This document shows positions 6,225 to 12,672 of a DNA stretch of 12,742 bases, piece after piece; position 1 is the stretch's first letter, and the number at the start of each line of letters is the position of its first letter. The notes beneath the pieces are model-generated. The model was not told the origin of the DNA and ran no database searches. It saw only the letters and a program-made list of their open reading frames with translations. The position numbers were made by a program, and so were the translations under genes. Origin of the DNA: an uncultured Bacilli bacterium (lineage in GTDB: Bacteria; Bacillota_I; Bacilli_A; RF39; UBA660); assembly GCA_947628765.1 (NCBI GenBank), contig CANRBD010000025.1:1-12742 (forward strand), in the 5' to 3' direction.

Positions 6225-7056
6225 TGCGGTACACATCCTTCATTAAATCATATATGTCATCCCTATATTCTATTTTAGCATGTTTTTTTAGCCGTGCCAA
6301 CTTTATAAAAGAAGTTATTAATGGTAAATCTAGGGCTTCCAAATCGCCATTTTTAAAAATTTCATACTTTTCGCCTTGTTCTTTAACTGTTCCATTTTCT
6401 ATTACATAAACATATTCAGCTAATCGATTAATAAAGTCAGTATCACTACTAAATAAAATAATTGTTTTATGATAACGTAATTGCATCATTTTCAAAAGTT
6501 TAATAAGTTCATTTTGACTATGTTTATCTAAATCTAAACTAGGTTCATCAATAATAATTATTTTTGGATTATATGAAAGCATTTTTGCCAGCATCAATTT
6601 TTTCTTTTCGCCTTGGCTAAGAGTACTAACATGACGGTTTAAAAGTTCCATGCTTAAGCCGACAATTTTTAATGAATCCTTTATTCTTTTTTCATGATTT
6701 AAAGTGACATATTCATGTGTATTTAACATATATTCAATTTCATTATAAACTGTGTCATAGATAAAAGATTCATAATAATATTCATCAATAAAACCAATTT
6801 GTTGTTTTAAATTTTTTATCATGTCTCTATCATTTTTTTGACCTACAGTTATCGTGCCCATTTGAATTTCGCCATCAGTTGGAAGTTTTTGTAAGGCCAA
6901 AACCTTCGCGAGCGTTGTTTTACCTGATGCTTTAGAACCAATTATTCCAATAATCGTATTATCTTTAATTTCTAAATTAATGTCTTTTAATACTTCCTCT
7001 TTTAATTTAGTTTTATTGTTATAAGTATATCCTAGATGATTAACTTTTATTTCCAT
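6214..7056 (-). CDS. ecfA2: ECF transporter ATP-binding subunit EcfA2, lacking the switch histidine
   Basis: This is the second ATPase of the energy-coupling factor module for vitamin or metal uptake. It is a 280-residue ABC domain with Walker A GSKASGKTT (40-48), a good signature LSQGE (146-150) and Walker B IIIIDEP (Asp170, Glu171). Two residues are unusual. The Q-loop Gln is replaced by Glu92 (GFIDEYYYES), and the H-switch position is Ser204 (LFSSD in place of the usual THD). Its own ATP site should hydrolyse poorly, while its signature can complete the site of EcfA1. The ATG overlaps the ecfA1 stop by 10 nt. Order after ecfA1 and before ecfT gives the name A2. Confidence 0.88.
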   Translation of the reverse strand: MEIKVNHLGYTYNNKTKLKEEVLKDINLEIKDNTIIGIIGSKASGKTTLAKVLALQKLPTDGEIQMGTITVGQKNDRDMIKNLKQQIGFIDEYYYESFIYDTVYNEIEYMLNTHEYVTLNHEKRIKDSLKIVGLSMELLNRHVSTLSQGEKKKLMLAKMLSYNPKIIIIDEPSLDLDKHSQNELIKLLKMMQLRYHKTIILFSSDTDFINRLAEYVYVIENGTVKEQGEKYEIFKNGDLEALDLPLITSFIKLARLKKHAKIEYRDDIYDLMKDVYRSVR

Positions 7057-7856
7057 AAATCATTCACCATCTTTTCCATACTAAAATAATCTTGATCAAT
7101 CATATTATAAAATTGTAATTTTTTTGATAAATCAATAATAAATGGTAGTTCTAAATGGGTTTTATTAAACACCTCTTCATCGCGATAAACTGTTTCCTTA
7201 GAACCATGAATTAAAACTTTTTTATTATCTAAAACAATAATATCATCACTATATAAACTATCTTCAACATTATGGGTAAAATAAATAACTGTAAGATGTT
7301 GTTTTTTTATTTTTTCTTTTAAAACATCGATAACTTGCTCTTTTGTTTTTTTATCTAAAGCTTTTAACCCTTCATCAATTATTAAAATTTGCGGATTTTT
7401 AATTAAGGCTTCGGCTAAATTAACTAACTCTTTATCACTTGTTTGTAATGTATTAGGGTTTTGCTTTAGTAAATGACTAATATTAAGGCTTTCACTTATA
7501 GCTTTAACTTTCTTTTCAATTTCTAAAGAACTATAGTTTTTATTTTCCAGTGGAAAAGCTAGTTCTTCAAAGACCGTTTTAAAAATAAAAGTATCATATT
7601 GATTTTCAAATATTGCCCCCACTAAAGTATAAAGCTCTGGTAAATTATCCTGTGTAATGGCCATACCATTAAAAATAATAACCCTATCGCCAGTTAACTC
7701 CCCCATTAATAATTTAACAAGCGTTGTTTTACCGCTACCGCTACTTCCTAAAACTGTCGTAAATTTATTTTTGGCAATTATTAAATCTAAATTATCAAAT
7801 ATAAGTTCTTGATCATATTTAAATGATAAATTTTTAAGTTCCAATATATTTTTCAT
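7047..7856 (-). CDS. ecfA1: ECF transporter ATP-binding subunit EcfA1, degenerate ABC signature
   Basis: This is the first ATPase of the ECF module, 269 residues. Walker A is GSSGSGKTT (37-45), the Q-loop FENQ has Gln86, Walker B ILIIDEG has Asp161 and Glu162, the D-loop ALD is at 166-168 and the switch His is His195 (FTHN). The signature LSGGQ is replaced by LQTSD (137-141), a strong departure. It can supply a complete catalytic half-site but not a normal signature to its partner. GAGGTGG precedes the ATG by 4 nt. It starts 22 nt after the dipeptidase gene, so it is probably in the SDR-dipeptidase-ecf operon. No S component is encoded nearby, as is usual for group II ECF systems. Confidence 0.88.
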   Translation of the reverse strand: MKNILELKNLSFKYDQELIFDNLDLIIAKNKFTTVLGSSGSGKTTLVKLLMGELTGDRVIIFNGMAITQDNLPELYTLVGAIFENQYDTFIFKTVFEELAFPLENKNYSSLEIEKKVKAISESLNISHLLKQNPNTLQTSDKELVNLAEALIKNPQILIIDEGLKALDKKTKEQVIDVLKEKIKKQHLTVIYFTHNVEDSLYSDDIIVLDNKKVLIHGSKETVYRDEEVFNKTHLELPFIIDLSKKLQFYNMIDQDYFSMEKMVNDLWK

Positions 7857-7878
7857 AAACCCACCTCATAATAATATT

Positions 7879-8814
7879 TTAATGGGCCCCTTTGTTTCCC
7901 CTTTGTTTCTTAATTCGCTTATATAGTCTTAAAGCATTTTCAAACATAATTTTTTTTATTTCTTCATCTTTAAAATAAGGTTTTAAATCATTGTAAATTT
8001 GCTTGTTTATTTTTTCATAATTATATGGTGATTTTTGACTAGTAAAAGGCTGATCAAATTCTAATAAATATTCCATATTATCACTAGCTAACATGACATT
8101 ATCAACACCCATAATTGCCACCGCTTTTTTTATATGATCGGTATAAGCCTTTCTAATTTTTTGATTGTCATTACTATCTGTTAAAAATAAAGGATATGCT
8201 ACTAATCCTAACATCCCACCCACTTCCTTTAAAGCATAAAGTTGCTCATTAGTTAAATTGCGTGGATGATGGTATAATTCATCAATGTTAGAATGTGAAG
8301 CATAACAAATAGGATTTTTGACTTTTTTTATTTCCTTGATAATTCCTTTAAAAGTTTTTTCGTTAGCATGTGATAAATCAATCGCTAAACCTAAATCAAG
8401 GGCTTTTCTTATAAACTTTTTACCTTTTCGGGTTAAACCCCGATTAGTGCGACTACCGGAACCATATTTATTTTTATTATTCCAAGTTAGTAAAATCGCA
8501 TCTAAACCATGTTTATAAAGTTCTTCAAGTTCCTTTAAATTTTTTATATAGCCAGAGCCCTCAATACTATATATTACATTATGATTAATTCTTTTCTCTA
8601 AAAGGCTTTTAGCCGTTTTAAACATTTCTAACACGTTTATTTGCTTGTTATAATCTAATTCCAAAGCCATTTCTTTTTTAGACATAAAATAAAGATTTGC
8701 GCTTACACCAATAATATTATCTTGATTAAATGGTTTTAATAAAGCGTCAATATCTTTTTTATTTTTACTAGCCATATAAATAAAAGTTAGTAAATCATAA
8801 TGCATATCAAACAT
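7879..8814 (-). CDS. Membrane dipeptidase-like metallohydrolase (peptidase family M19)
   Basis: M19 enzymes are binuclear-zinc amidohydrolase-fold dipeptidases that accept L- and D-residues. The 311-residue frame shows the expected ligands: HYD (His5, Asp7) near the N-terminus, bridging Glu85 in YSIEGSG, His149 (DLSHAN), His174 (ASHSN), HHPRN (Arg185, Asn186) and Asp245 (ASDN). There is no signal peptide, so it is probably cytoplasmic. I chose the ATG at 8814 because AGGGG lies 7 nt upstream; the ATG at 8820 has only 1 nt spacing. That ribosome site overlaps the SDR stop codon, so the two are coupled. It may recycle peptides or D-Ala dipeptides; the substrate is unknown. Its insertion before ecfA1 is not part of the usual Firmicutes order. 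Confidence 0.85.
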   Translation of the reverse strand: MFDMHYDLLTFIYMASKNKKDIDALLKPFNQDNIIGVSANLYFMSKKEMALELDYNKQINVLEMFKTAKSLLEKRINHNVIYSIEGSGYIKNLKELEELYKHGLDAILLTWNNKNKYGSGSRTNRGLTRKGKKFIRKALDLGLAIDLSHANEKTFKGIIKEIKKVKNPICYASHSNIDELYHHPRNLTNEQLYALKEVGGMLGLVAYPLFLTDSNDNQKIRKAYTDHIKKAVAIMGVDNVMLASDNMEYLLEFDQPFTSQKSPYNYEKINKQIYNDLKPYFKDEEIKKIMFENALRLYKRIKKQRGNKGAH

Positions 8815-8826
8815 TTTCATTCCCCT

Positions 8827-9579
8827 TTAATTAATTTTTTTTGTTTGAATTTGATAGACAATTTTTAAAAGTAATTTACGTGGTACAAACCTCGCAAAAA
8901 AGACCGCAATTTTCATCATTATGCCAGGTATAATGATTAATTTATTTTTAAACATCTTTTTTATCGCATATTTAGATACCGTCATACTATCAAGGGATTT
9001 AGCTTTAAAAGTTACTCCTGCTACTTTATTAAATTCAGTTTCAACTGGTCCTGGACAAAGAACACTAATAGACACATTGCTACCAGCTTTTTTTAATTCT
9101 TCATAGATACCCATACTTAAATTTAACACATAACTTTTAGAAGCATAATAAGCACTCATAAGGGGGCCAGGCATAAAACCAGCTGCTGATGCGACATTTA
9201 AAATATAACCTTGATCGCGTTTTTTAAAATCTTTCAAAAACAGTTTGGTTAAAGTATGCATACCTTTAATATTTAAATCAATCATATCGAGTTCTTTATC
9301 GATGCTTACAGCACTAAATTCTCCAAATAACCCAAACCCCGCATTATTGATTAAAATATCAATTTTTTCTTTTTTGACTTCATTATATAACTGCATACAA
9401 TTATAAGTACTAGAAATATCCATGACGATAATCTTCGCTTTATCGCCTAACTCTTTAGCTAATTTTTCTAGCTTAGTTTTTCTTCGAGCTACTAGAATAA
9501 CCTCATAGCCTTCACTTACTAATACTCTTGCCATATCAGCGCCAATTCCTGAACTTGCTCCTGTGATAAGTGCTTTCAT
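8827..9579 (-). CDS. Short-chain dehydrogenase/reductase (SDR family)
   Basis: This is a 250-residue classical SDR with an NAD(P)-binding Rossmann fold. It has TGASSGIG (glycines in 7-13), VARR (Arg32/33, which favours NADPH), an NNAG motif (about 78-81), catalytic Asn103, Ser131 and YYASK (Tyr144, Lys148), then PGPVETEF (about 176-183). The substrate cannot be predicted. The C-terminal segment (about 215-240) is hydrophobic and basic, IPGIMMKIAVFFARFVPRKLL, as in DltE/YqjQ-like SDRs that contact membranes. I chose the ATG at 9579: AAGGTGG lies 7 nt upstream, and the GTG at 9591 lies inside that ribosome site. It is the first gene of the operon running through truA, behind the promoter at 9603-9631. 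Confidence 0.9.
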   Translation of the reverse strand: MKALITGASSGIGADMARVLVSEGYEVILVARRKTKLEKLAKELGDKAKIIVMDISSTYNCMQLYNEVKKEKIDILINNAGFGLFGEFSAVSIDKELDMIDLNIKGMHTLTKLFLKDFKKRDQGYILNVASAAGFMPGPLMSAYYASKSYVLNLSMGIYEELKKAGSNVSISVLCPGPVETEFNKVAGVTFKAKSLDSMTVSKYAIKKMFKNKLIIIPGIMMKIAVFFARFVPRKLLLKIVYQIQTKKIN

Positions 9580-9602
9580 AGTTTTCACCACCTTATTTGA
9601 TT

Positions 9603-9631
9603 ATTATAGCGAATAGAACTTAGTTTGTAAA
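9603..9631 (-). promoter_or_regulatory. Promoter of the SDR-M19-ecfA1-ecfA2-ecfT-truA operon
   Basis: On the minus strand, -35 TTTACA (9626-9631), a 17-bp spacer and a perfect -10 TATAAT (9603-9608) predict a start near 9596. The leader before the SDR ATG would be only about 17 nt. No convincing terminator separates it from the upstream small gene, so read-through is possible. Confidence 0.75.
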
Positions 9632-9637
9632 TGGTTT

Positions 9638-9919
9638 TTAAAGGGTTTTTTTTAGATTTTCAACTTCTGTCTTTAAGGCGGTAATCATTTTCTGCATCAT
9701 TTGAATTGTTTCTTCTTCTGACATCGTCTCGTTTATCATTTGCCTTTCCGATTGCACTTGTTTAAAATAGGCATTGGTACATAGGACTTGTGCCACTAAC
9801 ATCAACCAATTACCTAAAGCATTTTGTTCATTAGCGGTATTGTCATCAATAAGTAAATACCCAAGCGCCACCGCGCTTAAGGTAAAAATTTTCGGAGGCA
9901 CATTTGGTATCAAACTCAT
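9638..9919 (-). CDS. Small two-helix membrane protein with C-terminal coiled coil, function unknown
   Basis: This 93-residue frame has a perfect Shine-Dalgarno (AAAGGAGG, 7 nt before the ATG), so it is a real gene. Residues 11-25 (IFTLSAVALGYLLID) and 34-52 (ALGNWLMLVAQVLCTNAYF) are hydrophobic and probably span or enter the membrane. Between them is a polar DDNTANEQN turn. Residues 66-92 form a heptad-rich acidic/basic helix, probably a coiled coil for oligomerization. The NEQNALGNWLMLVAQ segment looks like one I have seen in uncharacterized Clostridia/Bacilli proteins, but I cannot name a family. It stands between the ATPase terminator and the SDR promoter. Confidence 0.8.
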   Translation of the reverse strand: MSLIPNVPPKIFTLSAVALGYLLIDDNTANEQNALGNWLMLVAQVLCTNAYFKQVQSERQMINETMSEEETIQMMQKMITALKTEVENLKKTL

Positions 9920-9950
9920 CTTTTGGCCTCCTTTATATAAGTTTATGTTT

Positions 9951-9979
9951 TTAAAAAGAAAAAAGGATTTAATCCTTTT
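9951..9979 (-). terminator. Intrinsic terminator between the ATPase gene and the small membrane-protein gene
   Basis: On the minus strand, AAAAGGAT-TAA-ATCCTTTT (9961-9979) is followed by TTCTTTTT. It lies 60 nt after the ATPase stop, downstream of the palindrome that lacks its own U-tract, and probably ends the ATPase transcript. Confidence 0.65.
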
Positions 9980-9998
9980 CTGAAACTATTAATTATAA

Positions 9999-10037
9999 TT
10001 TATGCAAATTTGGAATAGAACTCCAAATTTGCATAAA
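9999..10037. repeat. Palindrome copy 1 (identical core shared with copy 2)
   Basis: Perfect 16-bp arms (9999-10014 and 10022-10037) flank the 7-nt loop ATAGAAC. Bases 10001-10036 are identical, loop included and in the same orientation, to 11347-11382. The arm ends one base before the ATPase stop codon (10039-10041). No T-run follows on either strand, so on its own it is a poor terminator. Confidence 0.95.
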
Positions 10038-10038
10038 A

Positions 10039-11304
10039 TTAAATATATTCTATTGGAACAATATAATTAAACTCATCAATAGCTGAAATTCTATCAGCCA
10101 TACATAAGACGATTCCATTAGGAACTATCATTTTGCTTTTTGTCAACATCCCAAAATTTTTAACTGCTGCTTTGCCTGGATTTGTGCTTTTTTTAATTTC
10201 CACGGGATAAGCTTTATCATTATTCGTAATTACTAAATCTATTTCTTTTTGATTACTATCACGATAATAATATAAATGTTTGCGTGGATCTTTGCCATTG
10301 TTAGTAAAAGATTTGATTATTTCCGTTACTACATAGGTTTCAAAAATTGCTCCGTTATAAGCACTTTTTTCTAAAATTTTGGCATCACTATACCCAGTTA
10401 AATAACAGGCAAGCCCTGTATCCATAAAATAAATCTTTGGTCTTTTTATAATGCGGCCGACATTATTATTGGTAAAAGGCTGAAGCAAAAATACAAGTCC
10501 CGTATTTTTTAAAATTGATAACCATTCTTGAGCCGTTTTCACATCAATGCCAACATCTTCAGCAATATTGCTAGCATTATATTCTTGAGCGGTTCTGGCC
10601 GCTATAGAAGAAATAAATTTCATAAATTTATTTTCATCTTTAACATTGATAATTTGTCTAATATCTCTTTCCATATATGTACGCACATAAATCTCATAAA
10701 ATTTTTCAATATCATAGTTTTTATTGTTATATATTTCTGGATAACTACCCTTTAAAATTCTTTCATATAATTTACCAACTTTTAAAGTCTCCACTGGTGT
10801 TTTCTTTTTTAGTACATTAATGTCTGGAATAAACATATCTTCATTTTTTGCATTTAATTCCCTAGTTGAAAAAGCATGCATATCTAAAATACCAATACGT
10901 CCAGCTAAAGATTCACAAACACCTTCCATTGTTTGAAATATTTGTGATCCGGTTAAATAATATAATGTTGGAACTTTTTTGCCACTGCCAAACAGTGAAT
11001 CTTCTCTAGCTTTATCTACAGCTATTTTAATATAGGAAAGTAAGTTAGGGGCATATTGAAATTCATCAATAATAAGTGGTGTTTCAAAGGTGTTTAAAAA
11101 AAGTTCTGGATCTTCATTAGCTTGACTACGTAATTTCATGTCATCTAAAGAAACAAAATTAATTTTTTGTTTTGTATTGGCTTTTAAATGATTTAAAACC
11201 GTGGTTTTTCCTACTTGTCTAGGTCCAGTTACCATAATTACGGGATAAACATTTATCATTTTTGTTAAACTTTTTTCTAACGTACGCGTTTTATAAGTAG
11301 CCAT
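10039..11304 (-). CDS. AAA ATPase with C-terminal DUF4143 (PD-(D/E)XK-like) domain
   Basis: This 421-residue protein is of the common AAA_14-DUF4143 type in host-associated bacteria; the role is unknown, possibly defence or stress. Residues 15-140 form the P-loop domain with Walker A GPRQVGKTT (27-35), Walker B LIIDEFQ (Asp80, Glu81) and a sensor LTGSQ (117-121). Residues 205-219 hold YVRTYMERDIRQI, typical of the family. Residues 240-275 look like a winged helix. The C-terminal domain has GAIFETYVVTEI (Glu322), then EIDLVI (Asp356) and VEIKKS (Glu369, Lys371), a nuclease-like D...ExK pattern. AGAGGTGATC precedes the ATG. The gene is bracketed by two identical palindromes. Confidence 0.9.
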   Translation of the reverse strand: MATYKTRTLEKSLTKMINVYPVIMVTGPRQVGKTTVLNHLKANTKQKINFVSLDDMKLRSQANEDPELFLNTFETPLIIDEFQYAPNLLSYIKIAVDKAREDSLFGSGKKVPTLYYLTGSQIFQTMEGVCESLAGRIGILDMHAFSTRELNAKNEDMFIPDINVLKKKTPVETLKVGKLYERILKGSYPEIYNNKNYDIEKFYEIYVRTYMERDIRQIINVKDENKFMKFISSIAARTAQEYNASNIAEDVGIDVKTAQEWLSILKNTGLVFLLQPFTNNNVGRIIKRPKIYFMDTGLACYLTGYSDAKILEKSAYNGAIFETYVVTEIIKSFTNNGKDPRKHLYYYRDSNQKEIDLVITNNDKAYPVEIKKSTNPGKAAVKNFGMLTKSKMIVPNGIVLCMADRISAIDEFNYIVPIEYI

Positions 11305-11323
11305 AAGATCACCTCTTGTTTAT

Positions 11324-11353
11324 ATTATATCACATTTTTAAAAAAATATGCAA
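11324..11353 (-). promoter_or_regulatory. Extended -10 promoter of the AAA/DUF4143 gene
   Basis: On the minus strand, TGATATAAT is an extended -10 (TATAAT at 11324-11329). The best -35 is TTGCAT, 18 bp upstream at 11348-11353, which lies inside an arm of palindrome copy 2. That palindrome may thus be both terminator of the gene before and part of this promoter. Confidence 0.6.
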
Positions 11354-11381
11354 ATTTGGAATAGAACTCCAAATTTGCATA
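11347..11381 (-). terminator. Palindrome copy 2, terminator of the HipA-like gene
   Basis: 14-bp perfect arms (11347-11360, 11368-11381) and the loop ATAGAAC are identical to copy 1 at 9999-10037. On the minus strand the hairpin is followed by seven T (11340-11346 region) and starts 5 nt after the kinase stop codon, so this copy is a good intrinsic terminator. Confidence 0.75.
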
Positions 11382-11386
11382 AGTGT

Positions 11387-12235
11387 TTATATTTGTTTAT
11401 GGTTTTCATTTTGGTTTATATTTTCTTTTGTTAAACCGTTAATATTATTAAGATACGTATAAATGAATTTCATTTTGTCTGGGTTTATTTCATCTGAATA
11501 TTGTTCTAAAAGATTAGGAAGATTTTGCATTAAATAATCTAAATTATCCGTAACATCACCAATCACATCTAAATAATGCGTAGTAATATATTTGATAATT
11601 TCTTCATTCGGAAAAGCTTGATTGCCAACATAAGCATAACCATCTTCCGCCCCTATACTATAGGCATTAAAACTTTGAGCATTATCAAATGAAGGCGCCA
11701 AAACATAAGTAGCATTATTTTCATTATAAATTATTTCCACATTTTTTAAATGTCTATCTTCGTTATTAATGATTACATCCCCAAATACTAGACGAATGTA
11801 ATCGTTTTTTAAATTATTTAAATCATTGTCGTTAATATTAGGTAACCCTTTAAACAAATTAAAAGTTTTAAAAAAACAACTACTGATATTCTTTTGTTCA
11901 TCGCCGGTATTAACTTTTGGTAGTGGTTTATTAATGTTAATATCTGTTTCCCCTTCATCTAAATAACTTTCAATTAAAGCACAATTAGGATCAGTGATTT
12001 TGATTTTATCTAGCATATCTTTATCGGCATTATAACCTAGTTCCACATTAACAGACTTAAGTCCAATATTCTTTAGAATATCGGCGGCTAATTTTTCCAT
12101 AATGTCGCCATCAATACAAGTTGGCTCATTATATTTTACTAATTTATATTTATCATCATAAATCCAATATTTAGTACTATAACCATTTTCTTCTTCCTTT
12201 ATGGCTTTTATCTTACTGATATCTTTTCTATCCAT
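11387..12235 (-). CDS. Minimal HipA-like Ser/Thr kinase (HipA C-terminal / CtkA type)
   Basis: At 282 residues it is much shorter than E. coli HipA (about 440) and lacks the N-terminal HipA subdomain. The kinase core is visible: a nucleotide-binding Lys in KLVKYNE (Lys34), a C-helix-like EKLAADIL (Glu48), the hydrophobic ALIESYLD, catalytic NNEDRHLKN (Asp160, Asn165) and APSFD with metal-binding Asp184. HipA-fold kinases phosphorylate translation factors such as aminoacyl-tRNA synthetases. CtkA-like ones are stand-alone. No HipB-like DNA-binding partner is present. I chose the ATG at 12235, which follows GAGGTGG; the ATG at 12283 lies upstream of the promoter's -10. It is transcribed from 12251-12279 and ended by palindrome copy 2. 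It is a possible solitary toxin or regulatory kinase. Confidence 0.82.
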   Translation of the reverse strand: MDRKDISKIKAIKEEENGYSTKYWIYDDKYKLVKYNEPTCIDGDIMEKLAADILKNIGLKSVNVELGYNADKDMLDKIKITDPNCALIESYLDEGETDININKPLPKVNTGDEQKNISSCFFKTFNLFKGLPNINDNDLNNLKNDYIRLVFGDVIINNEDRHLKNVEIIYNENNATYVLAPSFDNAQSFNAYSIGAEDGYAYVGNQAFPNEEIIKYITTHYLDVIGDVTDNLDYLMQNLPNLLEQYSDEINPDKMKFIYTYLNNINGLTKENINQNENHKQI

Positions 12236-12250
12236 AATCCACCTCAATAT

Positions 12251-12279
12251 ATTAATTATAACATTTACCCCTTGAAAAA
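12251..12279 (-). promoter_or_regulatory. Extended -10 promoter of the HipA-like kinase gene
   Basis: On the minus strand, TGTTATAAT is an extended -10 just before the kinase leader. The -35 is weak (TTGTTT, about 17 bp upstream, in the T-rich tail of the rplQ terminator). The predicted start falls shortly before GAGGTGG, which supports the ATG at 12235. Confidence 0.6.
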
Positions 12280-12316
12280 ACAAACAAAAAAAGAACGCTT
12301 ATTTTGCATCCTCTTT
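12274..12316 (-). terminator. Terminator spanning the rplQ stop codon
   Basis: On the minus strand, AAAGAGGATGC (12306-12316) pairs with GCGTTCTTTTT (12288-12298), with three G.U pairs, around a 7-nt loop that contains the TAA stop. A T-rich tail follows. It would separate the ribosomal operon from the accessory block. It is moderate in strength. Confidence 0.5.
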
Positions 12317-12655
12317 TACTAATTCAATTTGCGCCATTAAAGCATCATCACCACGGCGTTCATTTAGTTTTAAAATTCTGGTATAACCACCATTTCTTTT
12401 AGCATATCTAACAGCTAAATCATCGAATACTTTTTTAACTGTATCTTTATCATTTTGTAAGAACGCTAAAGCTTTTCTTCTAGCTCCTAATGACCCATCT
12501 TTTCCATAAGAAATCATTTTATCTACGAATTTACGAGCTTCTTTAGCTCTTGTTTCCGTAGTTATAATTTTTTCATTATTAATGATATCTTTAACTAGGT
12601 TAGCAAGCATACTTCGACGATGTTTATTATCACGTCCTAATTTTCTATAAGCCAT
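12299..12655 (-). CDS. rplQ: 50S ribosomal protein L17 (bL17)
   Basis: L17 sits near the peptide exit tunnel of the large subunit. The 118-residue product has the diagnostic start MAYRKLGRDNKHRRSMLANL, then TTETRAKEARKFVDKMI (38-54), RRKALAFL (59-66) and a C-terminal NGGYTRILKLNERRGDDA (88-105). AGGAGG lies 6 nt before the ATG. It follows rpoA by 17 nt, the universal rpoA-rplQ order, and is the last gene of that operon here because a hairpin with a T-rich tail overlaps its stop codon. Confidence 0.98.
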   Translation of the reverse strand: MAYRKLGRDNKHRRSMLANLVKDIINNEKIITTETRAKEARKFVDKMISYGKDGSLGARRKALAFLQNDKDTVKKVFDDLAVRYAKRNGGYTRILKLNERRGDDALMAQIELVKEDAK

Positions 12656-12672
12656 AATCTTCCTCCTAACTA

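Noticed and set aside
7884..7912. Short direct repeat (AAACAAAGGGG-like, twice) at the end of the dipeptidase gene
   Set aside because: It is only about 10 bp, lies within codons for the basic tail, and shows no further copies or function.
9999..11382. The two identical palindromes as a CRISPR remnant
   Set aside because: There are only two copies, 1.3 kb apart, with a gene between them and no spacers or cas genes.
12236..12283. Upstream start of the HipA-like gene (ATG at 12283)
   Set aside because: The extra 16 codons run through the promoter's -10 and the rplQ terminator tail. The ATG at 12235 has the ribosome site.
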